Below are positions 28,006 to 36,233 of a stretch of DNA of 64,000 nucleotides, one piece after another. The first letter of the stretch is position 1. Each line of letters opens with the position of its first letter. Below the pieces are notes generated by a model. The model was not told the origin of the DNA, searched no databases, and saw only the letters and a list, made by a program, of their open reading frames with translations. Source of the DNA: an uncultured Roseovarius sp. (GTDB lineage Bacteria; Pseudomonadota; Alphaproteobacteria; Rhodobacterales; Rhodobacteraceae); NCBI GenBank assembly GCA_951812895.1, contig OX638333.1:2584001-2648000 (forward strand). The letters are read 5' to 3'. The translations under genes and the position numbers were made by a program.

Positions 28006-28033
28006 AGGCGGCACCGGGGATACTGTGCCGCCT
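28006..28033 (-). terminator. Terminator hairpin after the iron-binding protein gene
   Basis: A perfect 9-bp stem, AGGCGGCAC (28006-28014) with GTGCCGCCT (28025-28033), and a 10-base loop. Read on the minus strand the stem is followed by TTGTTTTT, giving a good intrinsic terminator for the gene ending at 28057. The convergent VOC gene ends at 27986, so it may be used from both sides, but there is no T-run on the plus strand. Confidence 0.7.
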
Positions 28034-28056
28034 AAGCGTTGAGCGTCGAGAGACCT

Positions 28057-29079
28057 TTAGTTCCAACCAACTTCATTAAAGATGGCCTGCGCTTTCGCTG
28101 AATTGCGGCTGAATGCGGCAGTATCAGTGGTTTCATCCGCCGAGAATTCACCCAGATGGTCGGTATTTCCATTCGTAGATACTCCAGCCACGGCAGGGTA
28201 TTCATTGTTGGCCGCCGCAAAATGCGCCTGCGCAAAATCGCTGACAAGGAATTCCAGAAGCTTGGCGGCTGCCTCTGGGTTTGGTGAAGAGGCCGTCATA
28301 GAGGCCGTTGCCAAATTCACATGCGCACCGCGCCCGTCCTGATTTGGCCAGACCCAGCCAATGCCGTCGATGCCTGCTGTCAGACCGTCCACATCTTTGG
28401 CGAAACCACGCAGGAAATAATAGTGATTTGCCACCGCGACATCACATTCCCCCGAAATGATCCCGCGCAACTGATCCGTATCGCCACCCTGAGGCGCCCG
28501 CGCCATATTGCCAACAACACCAGCGGCCCAAACTTTTGCAGATTCTTCGCCATGGGTTTCAATGATCGATGCCAACAAAGACTGGTTGTAGATGTTGGAA
28601 GAGGACCGGATACAAACCTTACCCTTCCACTCTGGCGCGGCAAGATCTTCATAGGTGGCAGGTGGGGTGACAACGCGGTCTTTTGCATAAAAAATGATCC
28701 GGGCACGCTGAGACACGCCAAACCACAGATTATCAGGGTGTTGGAAATGCGCCGGAATCCGTGCCTCGATTACGTCTGACGTAAATGGCTGCAACAGTCC
28801 TGCATTCTCGGCGCGGGCCATGCGGCCAACATCCACAGTGATGAACACATCAGCTGGGCTGTTTTTTCCCTCGGCCTCAAGTCGTGCAATCAACTCGTCC
28901 GCTTTTGCTTCGATCCGGTTCACGGTGATCCCGGTTTCCTCGGTAAAGCGGGCATATAGTGCGTCATCTGAATCGTAGTGACGGCTGGAGTAAACGTTCA
29001 CATCTTCTGCCTGAACGGGCAGCGCCAAAGCTGACAGAGCGAACACCGCCGCAAGTTTAAGGGGCGAGGGGAAGCGCAT
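28057..29079 (-). CDS. Fe(3+) ABC transporter substrate-binding protein (FbpA/FutA-like)
   Basis: A 340-residue periplasmic binding protein with a signal peptide cleaved after VQA at about residue 24 (mature start EDVNVYSSRHYDSD). VNVYSSRHYDSDDALYARFT, SPADVFITVDVGRM and the twin tyrosines of VAVANHYYFLRGF are typical of ferric-ion-binding proteins, with the Tyr residues as iron ligands. It should deliver Fe3+ to an inner-membrane permease, but no permease or ATPase gene adjoins it. It is divergent from the acyl-CoA synthetase gene. Confidence 0.92.
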   Translation of the reverse strand: MRFPSPLKLAAVFALSALALPVQAEDVNVYSSRHYDSDDALYARFTEETGITVNRIEAKADELIARLEAEGKNSPADVFITVDVGRMARAENAGLLQPFTSDVIEARIPAHFQHPDNLWFGVSQRARIIFYAKDRVVTPPATYEDLAAPEWKGKVCIRSSSNIYNQSLLASIIETHGEESAKVWAAGVVGNMARAPQGGDTDQLRGIISGECDVAVANHYYFLRGFAKDVDGLTAGIDGIGWVWPNQDGRGAHVNLATASMTASSPNPEAAAKLLEFLVSDFAQAHFAAANNEYPAVAGVSTNGNTDHLGEFSADETTDTAAFSRNSAKAQAIFNEVGWN

Positions 29080-29120
29080 TTCAGGATCCTTTTTAATTTC
29101 CCGAGTAATTTAATGAGGTA

Positions 29121-29149
29121 TATCTCTAATTTCCGACAAAAATAGTCAA
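29121..29149 (-). promoter_or_regulatory. Putative sigma-70 promoter of the iron-binding protein gene
   Basis: On the minus strand TTGACT (29144-29149) and GAGATA (29121-29126) are separated by 17 bases, about 40 bases before the start codon at 29079. The -35 box is good and the -10 weak. The surrounding 218-bp divergent region is AT-rich, unlike its neighbours. No clear iron-responsive box could be assigned by eye. Confidence 0.35.
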
Positions 29150-29297
29150 GTGGTAATTTTGCCCCTCTGCAATTGCCTCAGCCGGATGTCGCGCATAGGT
29201 TAAGTCCAAGGTAAAACTTGCCCGGCACGGCCAAACCGCTGCTCTGCCGGAAAACAAACAACACCGCCCGCCAGAGGCGCATCCGGGGAGCAACAAC

Positions 29298-31172
29298 ATG
29301 ACCTTTTCCACACGGCAGGATGTGCTGGATATTCAGAACGAAATGCCGTGGGAGGATCGTGAACGACCACAAACGATCTACCAGATGCTGGCCGAAACCG
29401 CCGGCGCCTTTCCGGATCGCCCTGCGATCAGTTACCAGCTTCAGTCCGGCCCGACTGACAAGGCCCAGACCCTGACCTGGCAGCAGTTTCACGATCAAGT
29501 CTGTCAGGCGGCGAATCTGTTTCGCGCGCTCGGGGTTGGAGAAAAGGATGTTGTCGCACTGGTCCTGCCAAACGCGCTCGAAACCGCCATCGCCACCATT
29601 GGCGGCGCGATTGCGGGGATAATCAGCCCCGTTAATCCACTGCTGGAACCCGAACAGATCAGCTCTATCCTCAGAGAAACCAATGCCAAGGTTGTTGTCA
29701 CGCTCCGGGCCTTCCCAAAATCCGATATTGCACAGAAAACGGCCGAGGCCGTGCGCGGCGCACCAAATGTGAAAACCGTGCTTGAGATCGATCTAAACAC
29801 CTATCTCAGCCCGCCGAAAAGCTGGATCGTTTCAATGATCCGGCCCAAAAACCCTGCGAGCCACGATGCGGCGGTGTATAATTTCAAAACTGCCGCCGCA
29901 CGTCACAAAACAACACTGGACTTCGCAGACTCGGATGGCGACCGCGTTGGTGCCTATTTCCACACCGGCGGTACTACGGGTATGCCCAAGGTGGCGCAGC
30001 ATCTCTATTCCGGCATGATCTACAACGGGTGGATCGGGCACCGACTGCTGTTTACCGAAAAAGACAGCATTATGTGCCCGCTGCCCCTTTTCCATGTGTT
30101 TGCCTGTCACGTGATCCTGATGGCCATGATCAAATCCGGTGCGCATGTGGTCTTTCCCACCCCAGCTGGCTACCGCGGCGAAGGGGTGTTTGAAAACTTC
30201 TGGAAACTATGCGAGCGTTGGAAAACCTCGTTTGTCATCACCGTGCCCACCGCCGTTTCTGCGCTGATGCAAAGGCCTGTGGATGCCGATATCTCTACTG
30301 TAAAAAATGCCTTCTCCGGCTCGGCTCCTATGCCGATGGAGCTGTTCACACGGTTCGAATCCGCCGCCGGCATGGCAGTGATCGAAGGCTACGGGCTGAC
30401 CGAAGCCACCTGCCTTGTGTCCTGCAATCCGCCACAAGGGGCAAAGAAAGTGGGCTCTGTCGGATGCCCGTTCCCCTATACAGATGTCCGCATTTTCAAC
30501 ACCGACGGCTCGGAATGTGACGCCGATGAGGTGGGTGAGATTTGTATTTCCAGTCCCGGCGTCTATGCCGGTAACACCTATACGGAAGCTGTTAAAAATC
30601 AGGACCTCTACCACAATGATAAATACCTGCGCACCGGCGATCTGGGCCGGATCGACCCCGATGGTTATCTGTGGATCACCGGTCGCGCCAAGGATCTGAT
30701 CATCCGGGGGGGCCACAACATTGACCCGGCAGAGATCGAAGAGGCGCTCATGACGCACGAGTCCGTTGCGATGGCTGGTGCCATCGGCCAGCCCGATGCC
30801 CATGCCGGCGAAATTCCCTGCGCCTATGTCGAACTGATCGACGGCGGGTCAGTGACCGGCGATGACTTAAAAGCATTCTGCAAGGAAAACGTGCACGAAC
30901 GCGCCGCCTGGCCAAAACACATCGAGGTCCTGCCGGAATTGCCCAAAACCGCAGTTGGCAAGGTGTTCAAGCCGGACCTTCGCAAACGTGCCATCACCAG
31001 GATTTACGATGCGGCTTTGCAAGAGGCCGGAATCGCGGCAAACGTCGCCGAAGTAATCGATTCCAAGAAACGCGGCCTCGTCGCCCGGCTTGCAAAATCC
31101 GGCGACGTAGACGAGGCTCGGGTAACAGAAGTGCTCGGGCAGTTTACCAGACCCTGGGTATGGGCGGATTGA
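29298..31172 (+). CDS. Acyl-CoA synthetase (AMP-forming)
   Basis: A 624-residue ANL-family ligase. AYFHTGGTTGMPKVAQH is the ATP-binding loop, EGYGLTEATCLVSCNPP the A5 motif, YLRTGDLGRIDPDGYLWITG A7, and LIIRGGHNIDPAEIEEALMT the hinge; the catalytic Lys is in KTAVGKVFKPDLRKRA. It is longer than ordinary ligases (about 540) owing to extra residues at the N-terminus and a C-terminal tail (SKKRGLVARLAKSGDVDEAR). It activates a fatty or related acid to its CoA ester. A cupin gene follows 27 bases later. Confidence 0.9.
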   Translation: MTFSTRQDVLDIQNEMPWEDRERPQTIYQMLAETAGAFPDRPAISYQLQSGPTDKAQTLTWQQFHDQVCQAANLFRALGVGEKDVVALVLPNALETAIATIGGAIAGIISPVNPLLEPEQISSILRETNAKVVVTLRAFPKSDIAQKTAEAVRGAPNVKTVLEIDLNTYLSPPKSWIVSMIRPKNPASHDAAVYNFKTAAARHKTTLDFADSDGDRVGAYFHTGGTTGMPKVAQHLYSGMIYNGWIGHRLLFTEKDSIMCPLPLFHVFACHVILMAMIKSGAHVVFPTPAGYRGEGVFENFWKLCERWKTSFVITVPTAVSALMQRPVDADISTVKNAFSGSAPMPMELFTRFESAAGMAVIEGYGLTEATCLVSCNPPQGAKKVGSVGCPFPYTDVRIFNTDGSECDADEVGEICISSPGVYAGNTYTEAVKNQDLYHNDKYLRTGDLGRIDPDGYLWITGRAKDLIIRGGHNIDPAEIEEALMTHESVAMAGAIGQPDAHAGEIPCAYVELIDGGSVTGDDLKAFCKENVHERAAWPKHIEVLPELPKTAVGKVFKPDLRKRAITRIYDAALQEAGIAANVAEVIDSKKRGLVARLAKSGDVDEARVTEVLGQFTRPWVWAD

Positions 31173-31199
31173 ACCGGGCCTAACAACAAGGAGACCCCA

Positions 31200-31556
31200 A
31201 TGTCAGACCTCCCCTTCGGCCTCGTGCCCAACCCGGAAAACATGGTTCCCTCTGACATGACCGCGACAGAGGCTTTCACCACCGATGACCAGACCGAAAC
31301 GATCTGCCCGCATTTCGAAACCGAAGATGAATCGATCCTCACCGGCGTGTGGGAATGCGCGCCCTGCCGTGAAGAAATTGCGGCATATCCGGTGCATGAA
31401 ATGATGACACTGATCTCTGGTGCGCTAACTCTGACCCACGCAGACGGGCGGGTGGAAAACTTCACCGCAGGGGATGTTTTTTTCATCGCAAAGGGAACAC
31501 CGCTGATCTGGGAAATCACTGAAAAACTGCGCAAGTTTTACATGATTGCGACGTAG
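31200..31556 (+). CDS. Cupin domain-containing protein
   Basis: A 118-residue single-domain cupin of the Cupin_3 type: SILTGVWECAPCREEIAAYP, VHEMMTLISGALTLTHADGR and GDVFFIAKGTPLIWEITE. It lacks an N-terminal targeting signal. Metal-binding His residues are reduced, so a binding or structural role is as likely as catalysis. AAGGAGA precedes the ATG. It lies 27 bases after the acyl-CoA synthetase gene and is probably its operon partner. The IS1595-type element begins about 100 bp after its stop. Confidence 0.8.
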   Translation: MSDLPFGLVPNPENMVPSDMTATEAFTTDDQTETICPHFETEDESILTGVWECAPCREEIAAYPVHEMMTLISGALTLTHADGRVENFTAGDVFFIAKGTPLIWEITEKLRKFYMIAT

Positions 31557-31672
31557 GATTCTCGATTTTGAAGGTAGTCGGTTGGCTGACACAGCCGCCA
31601 TGTACTCATGCGGCGCAAAACAAATCTGCCTGCAGCGCACGTCGTCGAAGCGGTTACTAGGTTGCACTTATC

Positions 31673-31688
31673 AGGGGGTGTATCCCCT
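31673..31688 (+). repeat. Left inverted-repeat core of the IS1595-type element
   Basis: AGGGGGTGTATCCCCT, an exact complement of 33436-33451. The motif also contains an internal GGGG/CCCC dyad (GGGGTGTATCCCC). It lies 49 bases before the transposase start. Confidence 0.8.
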
Positions 31689-31736
31689 TGACATACGGTG
31701 AGGCGTGATTATCTCTTAACTACAGGAGATAAGACA

Positions 31737-32615
31737 ATGAAAATGTGCAATGTTCGTCAGTTCTTCAACCAGTACCCTGACGATGGTACTTGCCTTGAAC
31801 ACCTTTTCAACGTGCGTTTCGGCCAAGGTTTTGAGTGCCCCAAGTGTAAGCGCGCGGCCAAATGGTATCGCCTGAAATCTGAACAGGCATACTCCTGCCA
31901 ATGGTGCGGCCATCACATTCACCCAATGGTCGACAGCATCTTTGAAAAAAGCCGAACACCACTCCAACTGTGGTTTTATGCGATATTTCTTTTCACCACG
32001 TCTAAGCACGGCGTAAGCGCCAAGGAACTGCAACGACAGCTTGGCGTCACATACAAGACAGCGTGGCGCATGGCGGCGCTCATCCGTGAGCATATGGCCG
32101 CTGTGGATGGTGATGCCCCTCTGGGTGGCGCTGGTGAGGTTGTGGAAGTTGATGAAACTTTTGTTGGCGGTAAGACTAAGGGCATGGATTGGCGCAAGCG
32201 CAAGACCGTTGTAATGGGCATGATTGAGCGTGATGGTGATGCGATTTTGCAAGTGGTCCCCGACCAGTCGCGCGGCTCGCTTTTGCCTGTGATCCGTCAG
32301 AATGTCGAACCCGGCACCGAAATTCATACCGACGAGTTAAGCGCCTACAAAAAGGCCATCCCGGTTGACTGCTACACCCATAAGACAGTGAACCACCGCG
32401 AGGGTGAATATGCAAAGCCTGATGGCACTAGCACAAACCAAATCGAAAGCTTTTTCAATCACTTGAAGAAATCTATTGCGGGAACGCATACGAGTGTTTC
32501 AGCCAAGCACTTGCAGCGATACGTGAAAGAGTTTGAGTACCGCTTCAATCGTCGGATGAAGCCTCAGGTGATGCTGGATGAGTTGCTTTCTCGTTTCCCT
32601 GAGTTGGGCGCTTAA
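31737..32615 (+). CDS. IS1595 family transposase
   Basis: A 292-residue DDE-type transposase. The N-terminus holds a zinc ribbon (CPKCKRA and CQWCGHH), then a helix-turn-helix (SAKELQRQLGVTYKTAWRMA), and the catalytic core beginning VVEVDETFVGGKTKG, with the second Asp in EIHTDELSAYKKA and the third position in TSTNQIESFFNHLKKS. The gene is full length and looks intact. AGGAGA precedes the ATG at 31737; the frame is open to 31698. Its 3' end overlaps an antisense passenger gene by 71 bases. Confidence 0.93.
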   Translation: MKMCNVRQFFNQYPDDGTCLEHLFNVRFGQGFECPKCKRAAKWYRLKSEQAYSCQWCGHHIHPMVDSIFEKSRTPLQLWFYAIFLFTTSKHGVSAKELQRQLGVTYKTAWRMAALIREHMAAVDGDAPLGGAGEVVEVDETFVGGKTKGMDWRKRKTVVMGMIERDGDAILQVVPDQSRGSLLPVIRQNVEPGTEIHTDELSAYKKAIPVDCYTHKTVNHREGEYAKPDGTSTNQIESFFNHLKKSIAGTHTSVSAKHLQRYVKEFEYRFNRRMKPQVMLDELLSRFPELGA

Positions 32616-32718
32616 TTACGGCGTCCAGTTTGTCCAGATCGCCATCCGGGTCGGACTCGTGCGCTTTGATGAACTTTTCTAACTTTCCCTTATTTCGAGC
32701 GTTTTTTAAGTTGGGCAT
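32545..32718 (-). CDS. Small lysine-rich passenger protein of the IS1595 element
   Basis: A 57-residue open frame beginning MPNLKNARNKGKLEKFIKAH and ending PEASSDD. It is highly charged, has no cysteines or membrane segment, and is preceded by GGAG seven bases before the ATG. It overlaps the transposase 3' end in antisense and follows the 217-residue passenger gene by 17 bases, so the two appear to form a small operon. From memory, similar short proteins adjoin IS1595-type transposases in other alphaproteobacteria, but this was not checked. Function unknown. Confidence 0.55.
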   Translation of the reverse strand: MPNLKNARNKGKLEKFIKAHESDPDGDLDKLDAVIKRPTQGNEKATHPASPEASSDD

Positions 32719-32735
32719 GCTTTCTCCAGTTAAAC

Positions 32736-33389
32736 TTACTTGAACGGCAATCGTTCACGGCCATCCTCTAGATCGGCGGCCAGATCATTCAAAAACCTAA
32801 TAATTTCAGGCAGTGAATGCGGAACTACCCAAGAATTGTTTAGCTCCCAATATGTTACTCGTTCAATTCTAACAAATATCCTCGCTGCCGCTACTATTTG
32901 AAACAATTGAGATTGATATTTATTAGCAAATCTTGCGGAAATTTTATCGCGAAGTCTCGATCCTGGCCCATTTGAAGGCACACCGACACCACCACCCTCT
33001 AACAACAATCGTGTTTCCTCGTCGGAAACTTGGTAATATTCTGAGCGATACTCACTGAGTAATTCAGAGATATTGTTGGCCAGTTCTCTAGCTTCGCCAG
33101 CTATCTTGTGGCGCTCATACCATTCTTTTTTTCCGCCGAGATTTACACGGCCGTTTAACGCTAGAAACATGATGAATACAGAGCAGATGGCCATGATCAG
33201 TACAAAAAACAAAAATGGGTAAACCCACCATCCAACATTCGTGGCAGTTAGCTGAACATATCGCCAAAGGTATACAAAAGGCCCGACCACCGTAGTAATT
33301 ATGGCGCTCAACATGATCCAATGATCCTTGATGAGTAAGCCCAAAGACCACAAACCCTCAATGTTTTTAAGGCGCTCAAGAAATCGCAT
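32736..33389 (-). CDS. Passenger gene: two-TM hypothetical protein within the IS1595 element
   Basis: A 217-residue protein with two membrane helices at about 25-48 (WIMLSAIITTVVGPFVYLW) and 54-78 (VGWWVYPFLFFVLIMAICSV), followed by a soluble helical domain (AGEARELANNISELLSEYRS, then FANKYQSQLFQIVAAARIFV). No family was recognised. It lies between the transposase and the right inverted repeat, so it travels with the element. Base composition is clearly more AT-rich than the chromosomal genes around it. The start at 33389 has only a weak ribosome-binding site. Confidence 0.72.
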   Translation of the reverse strand: MRFLERLKNIEGLWSLGLLIKDHWIMLSAIITTVVGPFVYLWRYVQLTATNVGWWVYPFLFFVLIMAICSVFIMFLALNGRVNLGGKKEWYERHKIAGEARELANNISELLSEYRSEYYQVSDEETRLLLEGGGVGVPSNGPGSRLRDKISARFANKYQSQLFQIVAAARIFVRIERVTYWELNNSWVVPHSLPEIIRFLNDLAADLEDGRERLPFK

Positions 33390-33435
33390 ATTTGTTTCAT
33401 CTCACGTCTTCCCGTGAGTGGCAAGCCGTATGCTG

Positions 33436-33451
33436 AGGGGATACACCCCCT
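33436..33451 (-). repeat. Right inverted-repeat core of the IS1595-type element
   Basis: The exact reverse complement of the left core at 31673-31688, placed 47 bases beyond the start of the passenger gene. Outward of it, to about 33461, similarity to the left end is partial. Confidence 0.8.
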
Positions 33452-33637
33452 TATCAGCACCGATCCGCCCTTCCGTTCGCTGCGGTCAGGCTGATCGGGA
33501 AGGGCGCGATCAAAGCGTTGTTTGCCGGGTTCGACCTGGTCCTCCGCGAATCCAGCTACATCTCGATGTCGCGCCGAGATCGACAAAAGGCTTGACGGCT
33601 CCTATAGTGCCCCACGTTGTACGAAAGGGGTAGTAGG

Positions 33638-34003
33638 ATGAAAATAATGACGTTCCTGGCAGGACTTTTCCTAGCGGCGACACCGATTCTCGCCGACGAT
33701 CTCAACACGCGGATTTCTAGCAACGGTGATGAATACTCTGTCTCGGTTGAGGCTGACCTCACAGTGCTGCGATCGCTCTACCCAAAGGCGCGTTTCATTG
33801 GCGCTGGCGCCGACACCGAAATTGTGCGGGACCATGACGAGTTTTTGATGATGGCCGACTGCAAGGCCTACAGTCCATTTTTCGGTTATGGAACCTGGGG
33901 CTGGGCAAACGGCGGCTTTACGATTGACTTTGAGGACATCGGCTTTGGATTTCCGCGTCAAGATGCGCCGGTTGAAGGCGACATCGGGCAGTGCCGAATT
34001 TAG
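33638..34003 (+). CDS. Hypothetical secreted protein
   Basis: A 121-residue protein with a signal peptide (MKIMTFLAGLFLAATPILA, cleavage before DD at 20). The mature part is acidic and has two cysteines (MADCKAY and the C-terminal GQCRI) that could form one disulfide. The aromatic stretch FFGYGTWGWANGGFTIDF is distinctive, but the family was not recognised. The frame opens at 33617; the ATG at 33638 gives the signal peptide. It lies just right of the IS1595-type element, convergent with leuA. Confidence 0.68.
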   Translation: MKIMTFLAGLFLAATPILADDLNTRISSNGDEYSVSVEADLTVLRSLYPKARFIGAGADTEIVRDHDEFLMMADCKAYSPFFGYGTWGWANGGFTIDFEDIGFGFPRQDAPVEGDIGQCRI

Positions 34004-34134
34004 GTCTGTGCCCGACAGTTTGTGGAATTGCAGGCTTGAGGTGCTTTGCGGTCAAACGACCCCGTCTTTGGATGCTATGTTGTGGCCTGCCATTGCCTAG
34101 ACCCGCTGACGGGAATTTCCATTCTGGGCTAAGA

Positions 34135-34156
34135 CCGGCCTTTTGCCCAAGGCCGG
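34135..34156. terminator. Hairpin between convergent genes
   Basis: An 8-bp perfect stem, CCGGCCTT (34135-34142) and AAGGCCGG (34149-34156), with a 6-base loop. It sits between the convergent secreted-protein gene (ends 34003) and leuA (ends 34178). Neither strand has a convincing T-run, so it is only a candidate terminator. Confidence 0.4.
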
Positions 34157-34177
34157 CCCGGTCGTCGTTAAACGTGA

Positions 34178-35770
34178 TTAACTCACATCCTTATAGCTGA
34201 TTTCCTTGCGGTCTTCGCCCACTTTGCCACGCCGCACCAGCAACCGATTGAGCGCGTTGACATAGGCCTTGGCACTGGCCACTACCGTATCGGTATCCGC
34301 TGACTGACCGGTGGCAATGTTGCCATCCTCCTCTAGACGGACAGATACCGTCGCCTGCGCATCCGTGCCTTCGGTCACTGCATTCACCTGATAAAGTGAC
34401 AGATGCGCTTCATTTGGGTGCAATTCCCGTACCGCCTTGAACGTTGCATCGACCGGACCATCTCCGCTCTGCAGCGCGGTCTTTTCCACCCCATCCACGG
34501 CCATCACCAGCGTCGCCTCTGCCGGACCACCCGTACCACAGGCCACGCGCAGAGATTTGATCACCAGCGAATCCTTTTCCGCATCCTCCCCGGCAGTCAC
34601 CAGCGCGATCAGGTCATCGTCATAGACCTCCTTCTTGCGATCAGCGAGATCCTTGAACCGCACAAACACATCGTTGAGCTGGTTGTCGGCCAGCTCAAAC
34701 CCGAGATCCTTGAGCTTGGACCGCAACGCGGCGCGGCCTGAATGTTTGCCCATCACCAGATTGGTTTCGGCCAAACCCACATCCTCGGGCCGCATAATCT
34801 CGAACGTCTCAGCATTTTTCAGCATGCCGTCCTGATGAATGCCGCTTTCATGGGCGAATGCGTTTTTACCCACGATGGCCTTATTCGGCTGCACCTGAAA
34901 TCCGCTGACGGTCGAAACGCGGCGTGAAAGATGCATGATTTTGGTCGTGTCGATACTGGTATGATAAGGCATGATGTCGCCCCGCACCTTCATCGCCATC
35001 ACAACTTCTTCCAGCGCGGTGTTGCCGGCGCGTTCGCCAAGGCCGTTTATGGTGCACTCAATCTGTCGCGCGCCACCGATCACAGCGGCCAGCGAATTGG
35101 CCGTCGCCATGCCAAGGTCATTGTGGCAATGGGTGGCAAATACCACGTCGTCCGCACCGGGTACCGTCTCGATCAGCCGTTTGATCAGATCGGCACTCTC
35201 GGCAGGCGCAGTATAACCCACCGTGTCGGGAATGTTGATCGTTGTGGCGCCGGCCTTGATTGCGATTTCAACCACCCGGCACAGATAATCCCATTCCGTG
35301 CGCGTAGCATCCATCGGGCTCCACTGCACGTTGTCACACAGATTGCGCGCATGGGTGACCGTGTCATGGATACGCTCGGCCATCTCATCCCGATTCAGAT
35401 TGGGGATCGCCCGGTGCAGCGGCGAGGTGCCTATAAAGGTGTGGATACGTGGGCGTTTGGCATGTTTCACCGCTTCCCAGCAGCGGTCGATGTCTTTGAA
35501 CTGTGCCCGGGCCAGCCCGCAAATTACCGAGGTTTTGGTGCTCCTGGCAATTTCGGATACCGCCCGGAAATCCCCTTCGGATGCGATCGGGAAACCGGCT
35601 TCGATGATATCCACACCCATCTCATCCAGCAGCCCGGCAATTTCGAGCTTTTCCTCATGGGTCATGGTCGCGCCCGGGCTTTGTTCGCCATCGCGTAATG
35701 TGGTGTCAAAAATAACAACGCGGTCTTTGTTCACCTCTGGTGAAACGCGGTCTTTGTCTTGATTTGTCAT
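34178..35770 (-). CDS. leuA: 2-isopropylmalate synthase
   Basis: LeuA condenses acetyl-CoA with 2-oxoisovalerate, the first committed step of leucine synthesis. The 530-residue protein has the catalytic HMGL-like domain (VVIFDTTLRDGEQSPGATM, NLNRDEMAERIHDTV, ATHCHNDLGMATANSLAAVI, CTINGLGERAGNTALEEVVM) and a C-terminal LeuA dimer regulatory domain (VACGTGGPAEATLVMAVDGV) that binds leucine. It starts 15 bases after the cupin gene, and both lie downstream of a leucine-codon leader peptide, so control by leucine supply is expected at both enzyme and RNA level. Confidence 0.96.
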   Translation of the reverse strand: MTNQDKDRVSPEVNKDRVVIFDTTLRDGEQSPGATMTHEEKLEIAGLLDEMGVDIIEAGFPIASEGDFRAVSEIARSTKTSVICGLARAQFKDIDRCWEAVKHAKRPRIHTFIGTSPLHRAIPNLNRDEMAERIHDTVTHARNLCDNVQWSPMDATRTEWDYLCRVVEIAIKAGATTINIPDTVGYTAPAESADLIKRLIETVPGADDVVFATHCHNDLGMATANSLAAVIGGARQIECTINGLGERAGNTALEEVVMAMKVRGDIMPYHTSIDTTKIMHLSRRVSTVSGFQVQPNKAIVGKNAFAHESGIHQDGMLKNAETFEIMRPEDVGLAETNLVMGKHSGRAALRSKLKDLGFELADNQLNDVFVRFKDLADRKKEVYDDDLIALVTAGEDAEKDSLVIKSLRVACGTGGPAEATLVMAVDGVEKTALQSGDGPVDATFKAVRELHPNEAHLSLYQVNAVTEGTDAQATVSVRLEEDGNIATGQSADTDTVVASAKAYVNALNRLLVRRGKVGEDRKEISYKDVS

Positions 35771-35785
35771 GTCATCTGATCCTGT

Positions 35786-36142
35786 TCAGATATGGTTTTT
35801 GGCGGCGGCAGGTACGCCACTGTCACCGGAATTGGGTTCACCTTTGGGCTCAATCAACAGCACCTTGGCTTCGGTCTCTGCCCGCGGGCGATGCACAACG
35901 CCTCGCGGGACCACGACCATCTCGCCGGGCCCAAAACTCACGCTGTCTGCGCCCTCGTAATCCATCGTGACAGAGCCTTCGATCACCAGAAAAAAGTCAT
36001 CCGTGGTGTCATGTTTGTGAAACGGAAAGGCGCCCTGAAACTTGACCACCATAATGTCATTGTCGTTGTAGCTGGCAACGACCTTGGGGTCCCAATGGCT
36101 GTCAAACAGCGCCAGCTTGTCTGCGAGATTGATTTTATTCAT
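35786..36142 (-). CDS. Cupin domain-containing protein upstream of leuA
   Basis: A 118-residue single cupin (FPFHKHDTTDDFFLVIEGSV, FGPGEMVVVPRGVVHRPRAE) with the HxH...E...H metal ligands of a functional cupin. The frame is open to 36181; the ATG at 36142 is favoured because TTAGGAG stands about eight bases before it. It lies between the leucine leader and leuA, all on the same strand. Its role in leucine metabolism is unknown. The ribosome-binding region is complementary to part of the leader peptide coding sequence. Confidence 0.82.
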   Translation of the reverse strand: MNKINLADKLALFDSHWDPKVVASYNDNDIMVVKFQGAFPFHKHDTTDDFFLVIEGSVTMDYEGADSVSFGPGEMVVVPRGVVHRPRAETEAKVLLIEPKGEPNSGDSGVPAAAKNHI

Positions 36143-36150
36143 TTGATTTT

Positions 36151-36233
36151 CTCCTAAGCGGTGTTCTGGCGCGTCAAACACATCCTCTGAGCGGTCGCGC
36201 CGGATCAGGGCACGCTCAGAGGCGGCTTAGGAG
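36151..36233 (-). promoter_or_regulatory. Complementary pair linking leader Leu codons to cupin ribosome-binding site
   Basis: In the minus-strand RNA, CUCCUAAGC (36225-36233, codons 24-26 of the leader) is exactly complementary over nine bases to GCUUAGGAG (36151-36159), which contains the ribosome-binding site of the cupin gene. Pairing would hide that site; a ribosome stalled on the Leu codons would free it. This is inferred from sequence only. Confidence 0.45.
36184..36222 (-). promoter_or_regulatory. Attenuator hairpin of the leucine leader
   Basis: A perfect 10-bp stem, CCTCTGAGCG and CGCTCAGAGG read on the minus strand (36213-36222 with 36184-36193), with a 19-base loop. The leader peptide stop codon (36216-36218) is inside the 5' arm. 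AUGUGUUUG follows, a modest U-rich tract. Position and geometry fit an attenuator, either as terminator or protector stem. Confidence 0.6.

Larger units (their letters stand above)
31660..33461. mobile_element. IS1595-family element with passenger genes
   Basis: The element is bounded by inverted repeats sharing an exact 16-base core, AGGGGGTGTATCCCCT at 31673-31688 and its complement at 33436-33451, with weaker similarity outward to about 31660 and 33461. Inside are the transposase on the plus strand and two minus-strand genes (32545-32718 and 32736-33389). No clear target-site duplication was found. The passenger part is visibly more AT-rich than flanking chromosome. The exact ends are uncertain by several bases. 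Confidence 0.8.

Noticed and set aside
34931-35698. A 255-codon plus-strand frame
   Set aside because: Antisense shadow of leuA.
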